A stretch of DNA of 64,000 nt from Lunularia cruciata (taxonomy: Eukaryota; Streptophyta; Marchantiopsida; Lunulariales; Lunulariaceae), in contig OX419755.1 in the NCBI GenBank assembly GCA_948567375.1, positions 33,361,001-33,425,000 of the forward strand. The letters run 5' to 3'. Made by a program: the position numbers and the translations under genes. The notes below the pieces were generated by a model. The model made no database searches, had not been told where the DNA came from, and saw nothing but the letters and a program-made list of their open reading frames with translations. Below are positions 21,119 through 29,933 of the stretch, one piece after another (position 1 is the first letter of the stretch; each line of letters opens with the position of its first letter).

Positions 21119-22960
21119 ACGGAGTTCTTTGGAGATTCCAGAGGAGTTAGCCCTACAGTACGCAGTGAGTTTACTCGGAGTGGTGCTTGGTACCAGCCTG
21201 TATCTCAGGTCCCAATGAGGGAGGAGATTGACTCAAAGTTGGAGTTCGACACAGGAGCTGATTCAGTTGAGAGTGCACTTGGTGTGTCCGCACCGTTGTT
21301 GTGGGACATGGACGAGATTTATGGGGCCTCCAAAGGCCCTAGGCGTTACTCTGGTACAGTGGGTACTATTGAGTTGGATGATTTCATCCAGGAGTTTGAT
21401 AGTTGGTGTGATCTGCAGCAGATGCGGAACCCGACTTTGTTCACACCCTTCATGGCATGGAAGGGGTTGTTTCAGCACTTGGAGGGTCCACCGATGGACG
21501 ACTACCATGAGTTCAGGAGAGCTCATTTGGAGGAGATTGAGTTATGGAGACAGTATTGGTCTCCACACTATGTCTCCATCACTTCAAGTTCGGTGGCCAG
21601 GAGTAGGTCGGCTGTACCTACGAGTTCTAGCTCGAGTAGTGTTGGTGGAGCTAGTGGAGGTGCACTAGCTGGAGATAGTGCTACTACGAGTAGAGATACC
21701 GCTGCAAGAGGTGGTGTGGTACCGGGGTTTAACCCCATGGTGGAGTTCTTCCTATGTTTGAGGCAGAACTACCAGGGAGTGCGGACTGACAAGCTGAGGA
21801 GCTTGCAAGAGTTCCAGCGGAAGGCTGGAGAGAGCCTACGCGAGGCATACACTCGCATGAGGTGGCTGATTAGTTTCACTCAGGGAGTTACTGAGGCCCA
21901 GGCAGTCCAATTTTGGTATGGGATACTGGACAGGGAGTTGCGACGTAGAGTTTGTGATGCTACGTTGTTGTAGGCTACTTCGCCCACTTTGGCAGTAGTC
22001 TTTGGTTTGGCTGAGCGTATTGAGCTCAACATGGTGGAGGAGAGAATGGTGACATCTGGATTTGGTAGGGAGACCTCATCCACGGTTGTGACTTCTTCTA
22101 GAGTGCAGCAGAGTGCACCACGCCCAGTTGGTTTTCAAGGACAAGGTGGACAGCCCAGATCCTATGGAGCGAGTGGAGGGCCTAGTGGAGTTAGACCCTT
22201 ACCCTCATTTTCGGGTCAGCAGCAGCCAATGAGTGGTGGTGTTGCTTGTTGGACTTGTGGTGGACCTCACCATAGGAGAGAGTGTACTCAGGGCAGCGGA
22301 CCTGATACCTCTGGTGCATCACAGCCAGCACAGAGGCAGTGTGAGCACTGCCATAGATTTGGTCATACTAGTGACCGGTGTTTTGACCTACACCCGGAGT
22401 TACGGAGTGGTAGGGCTGCTATGACAGGTAGTAGAGGAGCTCCAGTTCATGGAGGACGAGGTGGTAGTAGAGGATCTACACCTAGTAGGGATGCAGTACC
22501 TGCCCTTACTTCTGACACAGCTATGGCTACTCGAATTGAGCAATTGGAGCAGAGATTGGCTAGTATGGCTATTGCTCAGAGGAGATCAGATTCGGGTGCT
22601 GAGGCTTCCACCTCATATGCTGGTGATAGAGATGCTTTGGACTTCATGTGCGGAGCAGCACAGGTGGATGCATCTGCAGCAGTGACTAGGAGTGTAGTAC
22701 GTGCTCTAGAGCCTAGAGGAGCATCAGTGGAGTTGGACCCACAGAGAGGAGAGGTTGGGAGACAGGTCAGACTTCCCCAGTCTTTCACGCTATCTGAGGC
22801 ATTGCAAACGACATCCATGGTTCCTAGACGTCCCAGTGCAAGTGTGGTAGGTGGTGATGGAGTACCTACTAGTCAGCCACCTGCTACTACACAGACTGAG
22901 TCTAGCATGATGTTGGGGGCGGCTCAGCTGATTATGCGGCATCCTTTATTTTCAGCCAGT
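21119..22960 (+). pseudogene. gag: Gag with two zinc knuckles, A2
   Basis: N-terminal part of the polyprotein. The gag core covers ~21340-21960 (DDFIQEFDSWCDL, TPFMAWKGLFQHL, ESLREAYTRMRWL, FWYGILDREL). Zinc knuckles follow: CWTCGGPHHRREC (~22246, slightly irregular spacing) and CEHCHRFGHTSDRC (~22345, canonical). The likely start aligns with an ATG in A3 (FVTMEFFGDS) that reads ACG here at 21119. The next in-frame ATG is at 21212. One TAG at 21971-21973 stands where A3 has CAA. It would form the capsid and bind element RNA. Confidence 0.8.
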
Positions 22961-23984
22961 GACATGTTTACATTGGGAGTTGACCCAGCCCCAGTGTTCC
23001 GGTTGGCTGCCACGTTGTGTGAGAGTAGGGATGGTGCAGTTCCTACTACTAGAGCAGAGGTGGTTGGTAGTAGAGCTGACTTGGTTGAGGAGCATGGGAT
23101 CCGTTCAGCGGCCAGTGGTTTATGGCAGGCAGTAGCGGCTAGACTGGAGGAGTTGCTAGCTAGACCGGCCTTTGAGAGAGCGCGGTTTACACCTGGTGTT
23201 GTCCTATTGGATAACCAGAGGGGGATCTTTTGTTTGGTGGGACCTTCAGGGAAGGTCTATACACCACAAAGAGTCTTGTTAGACTCTGGTGCGCAGCCCC
23301 TTATGTTGGGGAAGGCTGCAGTTGTTGGTCTGGAGTTACAGAAGACCGATGTGGAGAGGTGTCCATTTCAGATCCAGACATCTCTTGGTGGTGGTTTGAC
23401 ACAATACATCACACGTGGAGAGCTTGTTGTCCAGGTTCAGCCTGGTCATCCGACTGATAGCTCGGTGGTGAGAGCTCAGGCTATTGCGACGATAGCTGAG
23501 TCATACGATGTGCTAGTTGGGGGAGCAGTGTTATACCCTATGGGTTTCAGCATTGACTATTGGGAGGAGACAGCCTCTTATAGACTTGGTCGGCAGTCTG
23601 GTGAGGGACGGGTATGTTGTCTACCAGTACGCTTCAGTAGTGGCAGTCTTGGCTCACTACTGTCCGGGACCATGGCAGCATCAGTTTTAGCTTTCAGCGG
23701 TGCAGTTACTTGGCTTGGTGACTTGTTGGAGGGGAACGCCCATGGAGAGGATACTCCAGTACCAGAGGAGATCACTCGGCTATGGAGTACAAGTGGGATT
23801 GTTCCATCCACCTTGGATGTTCCATTGTGGAGTTCAGAGGAGGCATTGCAGCAGCATGCGGATCAGTTGGTGCAACAGGCTTGGAGTGGAGCCTTCGTAC
23901 CATCAGGGGATGAGTGTGAGGATGAGCCTCCAGAGGCGATTGCTTTGACACCTTTGGATACCACACTCATTGCTTGGCAGTATC
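22961..23984 (+). CDS. pol: Aspartic protease region, A2
   Basis: Open and in frame with gag. The active-site motif VLLDSGAQPLMLG (DSG codons at 23282-23290) is followed by a hydrophobic ILG-like segment (YDVLVGGAVLYPMGFSIDYW). It resembles a retropepsin that processes the polyprotein. The copy in A3 has lost this domain through a ~1-kb deletion. A linker with acidic residues leads straight into the methyltransferase. Confidence 0.75.
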
Positions 23985-24970
23985 CAATAGAGGGGATATG
24001 CCTATTGGAGTTGTTTGGTGGGATCAGCACCGGACTAGCTGCGGTGTTACAGGCGGGTATCCGAGTACAGAGGTACTTGTATGTAGAGAGAGATGAGACT
24101 GCTAGGCGAGTCTCTCTACATCATGTGGCACACTTGGCCTATCGGTATCCGGAGTTATTACCGATGTTAGCAGTCAGAGGTTACCAGAAGGCCTTACCAT
24201 GAGACATTTCCTTACTGGGGGCGCATGACCTAGAGAGACATGGGCCTGTTCTCTTGGTGATTTCTAAATGGCCATGTCAAGGACATACACGTGCGGGCCG
24301 TGGTTTGGGTCTTCAGGATCCTCATTCTGGTGTGTTTTGGGAGATGTTACGGATATTACGACATCTCCAGGTTCATCAGTCTGTTTCTCCAGCTTACCTT
24401 TTGGAGAACGTTCCATTGATGGGTGATTCTTGCACTAGAGTGGTAGCAAGTACACATCAGGTCCATTCATGGATGGGACCTGCTGTATTGTTAGATGCAG
24501 CCAGAGTGGGATCACGGGTTCATCGTCTTCGTCTTTGGTGGACGAACCTTTTACCCAAAGAGGTTCTACAGCGTAGTTATGATGGGATTCAGCGACTAGA
24601 CCACATTCTTGTTGATGATATCTTGGATGCTAGACGTCAGTCTCAGACAGTGGTAGTGGCTGATAGGTCACCTATGGCAGTGGTGAACCTAGTTGGACAG
24701 CCTAGAGCCGCATTTCCCACACTCATGAGTTTCCCAGGCTCTCATGCTTTTCGAGAGGGAGGACCTAGACTTGTTTGGGACTCACAGTTACAGCAGTTGG
24801 TGGAGCCCAATGCTGATGAGAGAGAGCGGGCGAAGGGTTTTTGCACCGGTATTACCGCTGTTCCAGCAGTGTCAGAGGCATCCAGGCGTCAGGTGTTAGG
24901 TTAGGCTATGGACCTGAACTGTTTGACCTGGATTGTGAGCCTTGGTTTGGCAGAGCAGCGTAGGATGCGC
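23985..24970 (+). pseudogene. DNMT3-like cytosine-5 DNA methyltransferase domain, A2
   Basis: Lies between protease and RT in the same frame. Motifs in canonical order: I, LLELFGGISTGLAAVLQAG (24002-24058), binding S-adenosylmethionine; II, YLYVERDETARRV; IV, WPCQGHTRAGRG with catalytic Cys codon TGT at 24275-24277; VI, LLENVPLM (ENV at 24404-24412); VIII, SRVHRLRLWWTNLL (24512-24553); IX/X, RERAKGFCTGITAV, then SEASRRQVLG and AMDLNCLTWIV. The GIxVxRY after motif I, the ENV..MG and the GF..RRQ.LG ending are typical of DNMT3 rather than MET1 or CMT. TGA at 24200-24202 and TAG at 24902-24904 interrupt it. It would methylate cytosines in DNA; the target is unknown. Confidence 0.88.
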
Positions 24971-25387
24971 TTGATAGGCATCACCACTCGGACACTTGTG
25001 AGCCTTGTGCCTATCGAGACGATTCAAGCACATGCTGGGGGCGATGGACCGAGTGGACATGGTATTCTTGGGACACATCCAGTAGCTACTAGGGAGAGTG
25101 GTCTACTTGGAGTCCATCCAGGTGAGCGTGGGCTACTTGGATTACACCCTTGGTCCACATGGGATGCAGCCAGAGGACGTATGGAGCTTGCAGCCAGAGT
25201 GGAGGGAGTTTTTCACACAAAGGTTGGGACCTCTAGTGGTCGGGAGCATGACACTATTGCTCCCAAGGGCCCAGTGTAGCAGCCAGTTAGTACGTCTTCC
25301 ACTCGTACTACAGTTACAGAGGATACTTGGGAGCCAGATCTTGGACCCAAGCTTACTGGAGAGGAAAGACGGAGGGTTTGGAGGTTC
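24971..25387 (+). other. Linker between methyltransferase and RT, A2
   Basis: Same frame, no recognised domain. It contains a short Gly/His/Pro repeat (GxLGxHPxx units at ~25070-25160) and a TAG at 25277-25279. Just before RT is a TWEPDLGPKLTGEERRRVWRFL stretch common before RT in Ty3 elements. Confidence 0.55.
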
Positions 25388-26775
25388 TTGAGGAGTCACA
25401 CGAGTTGTTTTGCCTTCAGTATGAAGGATTTGGGTGCTCTGAAGGGACCTGGTATACGGATTGAGCTGACTAGCGACACACCAGTTTTCCGACGTCCTTA
25501 TCGATATAGTGATATGGAGAGGACATTGATTCAGAGCCGGAGTAGTGACCTTTTTGAGGCTGGTTTGGTGGAGATTTCACATGGAGAGTATGCATCAGCG
25601 ACAGTGATGCCAGCCAAGAAGGATATGCATGGCAACTATACACATAGGCGGATGTGTGGAGATTACTGTCCTATCAACCGACAGACCAGGGCTGATCGGT
25701 ATGCCATGCCTACACTGGAGGAGATTTTTGATGCGATTGGGCATGCAAAGGTCTTCAGTACTTTGGATCTTCGAGCGGGATATCATCAGTTGCCGATCAG
25801 GGAGGAAGATAAGTCCAAGACAACATTTTGGGCTATTGATCCTCATGGCAAGGATGTGTTATATCAGTGGAGATTCTTACCATTTGGGTTGAAGAATGCT
25901 CCTGCTGAGTTCCAGAGGGTCATGGATAGGATCCTAGCTGGACTGGATTTTGCTCGGTGCTATATTGATGACATTTTGGTGTATAGCACTACTGTGGAGG
26001 AGCATGAGCGACAGTTGTTGGAGGTGTTTGAGAGGTTGAGATCTCATGGACTCAAACTACATCCTAGGAAGTGTAGGTTCTTCCACAAGCAGGTTGAGTA
26101 TTTAGGTCACACTATCTACCCCGGAGGACTTGGTGTTCAGCAGACCAAGGTGGAGGCTACTGCACGTATTCCTCGGCCTATGGATGTGAGCAGAGTGCTA
26201 GCATTCCTTGGGTTGGCAAACTTCTATTGCCGCTATGTTAGAGGATTTAGTGCCATTGCCAAGGCCTTGACAAAGCTGACCAAGCTTACACAAGAGTGGT
26301 GTTGGGGAGATGAGCAGGAGAGAGCTTTTGTAGAGCTCAAGGAGAGGTTGACATCTGCTCCTATTTTGAGGAGACCAATCAGGGGACGACCATTTCAGGT
26401 TCACACTGATTGGAGTATGTTGGGGCTTGGAGCGGTGCTCACCCAACATGATGATGGGGAGAAGGAGTTTGTGGTGGCCTATGCTAGTCGCTCCAACAAT
26501 TCAGCGGAGGCGAAGTATAGTTCATATGAGGGAGAGTGCTTGGCAGCAGTTTGGGCAGTAGCACATTTCCGATGTTACCTATTTGGTAACCCCTTCACTC
26601 TCATCACTGATCATCAGCCGCTGAAGTGGTTGATGGAGTCCGACAAGCTTTCAGGGAAGCTTGCACGATGGGCTCTGATTTTACAGGAGTATGATTTCAC
26701 GGTTGTTCACAGACCTGGAGTGGTGAACCGTGATGCAGATGGGTTGAGTAGAAACCCATGTCCCAACCAGCAGGA
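25388..26775 (+). CDS. pol: Reverse transcriptase and RNase H, A2
   Basis: Uninterrupted. RT: the CGDYCPINRQT motif, STLDLRAGYHQLPI (first Asp), FLPFGLKNAPAEFQRVMD, and catalytic CYIDDILVYS at ~25960-25990. A connection region follows with FLGLANFYCRYVRGF. RNase H: VHTDWSMLGLGAVL (Asp), YEGECLAAVWAV (Glu), ITDHQPLKWL (Asp) and VNRDADGLSR (Asp), so all four catalytic acids are present. It copies element RNA into DNA. This is the best preserved enzyme in A2, with no stop from 25388 to 27244. Confidence 0.92.
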
Positions 26776-28000
26776 TCAGACCGGAGCACGTTGGCATGGT
26801 GAGACAGATGAGGAGATGGTGCCAGGTTGGCATGCATCGGCCTTTCTGTGTATATTTGCAGAGACTTTGGTGGTATCTCTCTCAGCGCATATTGGAGGAG
26901 TTATTGAGGTCACAAATCCAGAGAGTGAAGATATTGGTACAGTTCAGCAAGACATTCATGATGATGTCTTAGTGATGGACTATCTTCACACTGGTGTTGT
27001 GGGTGGCACAGTTGGGGCCAAGGAGAGAGACCGTGTTCTTCAGCGAGCCAGACGGTTCAGATTGGAGGGTAGACACCTTTTGCGTGTATGGGAGGATGGT
27101 AGAGTGCGAGTAGTACCACTTCCATCACAGAGACCACAGTTGGTCCGTCATGCTCATGAGGAGCTAGGACATTTTGGAGTAAAGCGTACTTATAGCTTAC
27201 TCCAGAGTCATTATTGGTGGCGCGGTATGCAGACCGAGGTACATTAGTTTGTTGCCAGATGTATGGTTTGTGACCGAGTTAGAGCATCATTCAATGCTCC
27301 TACGCCACAGTTACACCCATTACCTATCATGGGATTGGGTTACCGTTGGAGTTTGGACTTTGCCTGACCTTTACCGCTGACTGTGAGACATCATCGGTAT
27401 GTTTTGGTGATGGTGGAGCACTTCTCCAAGTGGATTGAGTTGGTGGCACTTCCTAACAAGTCTAGTGAAGGGACAGCTTACTCGTTCCTGAATCGAGTTC
27501 TTAGTCATTTTGGTGCACCAGCTGAGGTTTTGACTGATCAGGGTACAGAGTTCTTGGGAGAGTTTCAGGTCTTGTGTGACAAGGCTTTGATTGATAATTG
27601 TACTACATCCCGAGATCACCCTGAGGCAGATGGCTTAGCAGAGAGAGTGGTTCATACGGTGAAGAGAGGATTGCAAAAGTATGGTTTGCAGAGAGGCCAC
27701 TTGGAAGATTGGGATCTCCAGTTACCTTGGTTGGCCATGGGCTATCGGTTCAGCCGGCAAGCCTCCTTAACATCCTTCTCTCCATACTTCCTACTCTATG
27801 GACGAGATCCAGATTTACCTACAGCCATTTGTCAAGATGCTACTATAGTTTTGGACTTGGATGACCCTGATGTATGGATGAGCGCATGTTCTCAACGGGC
27901 AGAGATCTTTCGGAGAGTGATGCCGATGGCCTTTGAGAACTTGGCGATTGCTCAGCATAGAGATACTTTACGCTATGCTACCATTTGAGGAGGAGGTTAT
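26776..28000 (+). pseudogene. pol: DDE integrase, A2 (two to three stops)
   Basis: The zinc domain has the His pair in HEELGHFG and the Cys pair in CMVC (split by TAG at 27245-27247). In the core, SLDFA carries the first Asp (TGA just after, ~27365), VLTDQGTEF the second and DGLAERVVHTVKRG the Glu. The frame from 27383 to 27988 is open. It ends with TGA at 27986-27988, shared with A1. This is a retroviral-type DDE integrase, so the unusual terminal repeats are not explained by a tyrosine recombinase. Confidence 0.88.
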
Positions 28001-28393
28001 AGACCCTCGATTCGTCGATTTCATCCAGGCGACTATGTATATCTACAGTAGACAGCACCAACGACACTTGATGTTTCTACATGCCGCACTATCTTGAGAG
28101 TGCGTGAGGTTTTGCCATCAGGAGTCCTTGTGTTAGAAGGACGTGATGGTGTTGTTTGGAAGGATCATGTGCGCAATTGTGCGCCATGCCACCTTCCAAA
28201 CATTGATGGTACTATGGACCCAAGCTTGGCACTTGTACGTGCAGGCTTGAGGTGTATGTTATGTGGCTCTTCTGGTGGAGCTGCTACTATGTTAGTGTGT
28301 GATAGCTGTTCGAGAGGATGGCATATGGCATGTATGACTCCTCCCCTCACGGTGGTTCCTCAGGGATAGTGGTTATGTCCTAGATGTACTTGA
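28001..28393 (+). pseudogene. Integrase tail and PHD finger, A2
   Basis: Same frame as the integrase, after TGA (27986) and TAG (28049). The tail has VLPSGVLVLEGRDGVVWKD and NCAPCHLPNID. The PHD finger is at 28244-28387: CMLC, CDSC, GWH, MAC, WLCPRC, with a CAG to TAG at 28367-28369 two residues before the last Cys pair. The natural stop is TGA at 28391-28393. A PHD here takes the place a chromodomain holds in chromoviruses, so a role in steering integration to certain nucleosomes is plausible but unproven. Confidence 0.85.
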
Positions 28394-28562
28394 CCTATAG
28401 CTAGTTCATTCTTTATATGGTATAGATTACAAACAGGCGACTAACGATGGGGCTCCATACCACCCGGCCTCCTGATCTTTGCCCATTAGAGGGTATACCA
28501 TATACTTAGAGTAGATGGCTATCTGGAGTTAGAGGGACCTAACCGCCAGCTAGGGGGGCGAT
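28394..28562 (+). other. A2 3' untranslated region and polypurine tract
   Basis: 170 noncoding bases ending in the G-rich tract taggggggcgat (28551-28562) directly before B1. Confidence 0.7.
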
Positions 28563-28686
28563 TGTGGCACTTTAGAGTCTATGTATGACTTATGTGTGAG
28601 TTGTGCTTTTATAGTGTATGATGTTGACAACGATGTATGTTGTTGACAACGATGTATGTTGTGTAGCAATGTATATACGCACGACA
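28563..28686 (+). repeat. Terminal repeat B1, A2 (with internal 19-bp duplication)
   Basis: Starts TGTGGCACTTTAG, ends CGCACGACA. At 124 bp it is 19 longer than other B units because ttgacaacgatgtatg is duplicated in tandem around 28624-28660. Confidence 0.9.
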
Positions 28687-28688
28687 GC

Positions 28689-29142
28689 TATCACGCCATT
28701 TGTAGTTCCGCATCTAGATGCTCGGACACTGGAGTTCCAATGATGGTATTTAGAGTTATTCTAGCAGTTTCTCAGGGACTACTTTCTGACGGTTAGATTT
28801 TGTGTTTGGGGTACTGACTTCACGGTGGGGCCCACCGTCACTTTGCACCGTTTGCACCGTCGAGTGTGCCGTCAGCGGAACCGTTAGGGTTTCAGGGCTA
28901 GCTCGAGTCCAGGGGGTATAGTTTCGAAGTGAGCTCCAGAGAGCTCACTTCTCTGATGTTGAGCCTTCGAGTTCCTGGCTATGGTGGACAGAGGCCGGCG
29001 AGCATCACCTGGATTCTCTATGCTTGAGTGGGTGTGGCTTGACTATAATCAGTGCCCAGTTGTTGGCAGTTTATAGAGTGACAGATCAAGTACTGATCTG
29101 AGTTGAGTTGAGTTGAGTTGAGAGTGTTAAGCAATCTGATTA
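28689..29142 (+). repeat. Right-hand repeat C, A2
   Basis: TATCACGCC to ATCTGATTA. Two bases (GC) separate it from B1, giving the junction GACA-GC-TATC. In A1 the junction is GACA-AC-TATC. Confidence 0.9.
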
Positions 29143-29143
29143 T

Positions 29144-29248
29144 TGTGGCACTTTAGAGTCTATGTATGACTTATGTGTGAGTTGTGCTTTTATAGTGTAT
29201 GATGTTGACAGTGATGTATGTTGTGTAGCAATGTATATACGCACGACA
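29144..29248 (+). repeat. Terminal repeat B2, A2
   Basis: 105 bp ending CGCACGACA directly at the target duplication CAAT (29249-29252). Confidence 0.9.
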
Positions 29249-29252
29249 CAAT

Positions 29253-29856
29253 GATGTTTAGCCCCCTCCATTTCTGCATCTTTGGCCAACATCATGCACA
29301 AGGTTTGATTGGTTCTCTATGCCAAGCCATTGGAATTTGGCTTATAGGATGTAATTACTCTATGTGTGATAGAGAAATGTCATAGCATAGCTATAGTGAT
29401 GCTTCCTGTAAACTCTCCTCCTCTATTAGAAACCAACTCTAAAGGGCACCCAAACCTAGTGATAATGCGTTCATCAAGAAATCTCCCAACTTCATCTTCA
29501 TTCTTGTCCCTCAATGGTCTAGCGTCAACCCACTTAGTAAGGTAATCAGTAACTGCCACAATGTACCAATTGTTCCTTGGGGTTCTATTGAGAGGACCTA
29601 CAAAATCAATTCCCCACTTCTCAAAAGGTCCTAGCAATGGAATTGATCTAAGTGGTGGAGTGGAAGTAGATTTTCTAGCAAAAGTTTGACAAACATGACA
29701 AGTTTTGCAATAATCAAGATAATCCTTAAAAATCCCTCTCCAATGGTAACCTTCATCTAGAATCTTGAAAGCAGTCACCTTTCCTGCAAAGTGTCCTCCA
29801 CACACTAAACCTTCATGAAACTCCATTATGAGTAAGATACACTCTTCCTTACCCAC
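29253..29856 (-). pseudogene. pol: Integrase zinc domain and core, D
   Basis: The HHCC zinc domain includes HEGLVCGGHF and CKTCHVCQTF. The core has KWGIDFVGPL with the first Asp; the second catalytic position reads VSNRGGEF, Asn instead of Asp (one G to A change). A TAA-type break lies near 29380, after which scraps (RTNQT, LAKDAEMEGAKHH) run to the A2 junction at 29253. It is inactive twice over: catalytic substitution and A2 insertion. Confidence 0.88.
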
Positions 29857-29933
29857 TGCTCTTCAAAGTAAACCATTTGCTCCTTGGTGAAAAAGAATAC
29901 CCTCCACCATTGTGTAAGGTCTGGATCTTGCTG

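Larger units (their letters stand above)
19315..29248 (+). mobile_element. Family A Ty3-type element with DNA methyltransferase and PHD finger (A2)
   Basis: A 9.9-kb complete element inserted in the D integrase gene. Order: repeat C, ~1.35-kb leader, one long frame (gag, two zinc knuckles, protease, DNMT3-like methyltransferase, RT, RNase H, integrase, PHD), polypurine tract, repeats B-C-B. The coding frame is never shifted but holds about nine stops, nearly all CAG to TAG or CGA to TGA. Copies A1 and A3 confirm both ends. The RT (FGLKNAPAEFQR, YIDD) and RNase H resemble chromovirus-like or algal Ty3 elements, not families D or E. Confidence 0.93.

Noticed and set aside
21228-21668. A 146-codon plus-strand frame overlapping A2 gag
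   Set aside because: A shifted reading of gag; Trp/Ser/Cys-rich with no motif, and not open in A3.
24002-24940. The methyltransferase as a host gene into which A2 inserted, or as a bacterial contaminant
   Set aside because: It lies in one unbroken phase with gag and RT, and the same order is present in the independent copy A3.
29101-29125. The gttga pentamer run in repeat C as a regulatory array
   Set aside because: Only four to five units, absent from A1 and A3; an ordinary short microsatellite.
28563-29248. Reading B-C-B as one ordinary 3' LTR of ~690 bp
   Set aside because: The left ends of A2 and A3 consist of C only and run straight into the leader, so no matching 5' LTR of that form exists in either copy.
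19315-29248. Family A as a DIRS/Ngaro-type tyrosine recombinase element
   Set aside because: The repeat layout fits, but the polyprotein has an aspartic protease and a DDE integrase with zinc domain, and I see no tyrosine recombinase motif.
28563-29248. B-C-B as a separate miniature (TRIM-type) element next to A2
   Set aside because: B1 directly follows the A2 polypurine tract without any target duplication, and the A2 duplication lies outside B2; the same arrangement recurs in A1.
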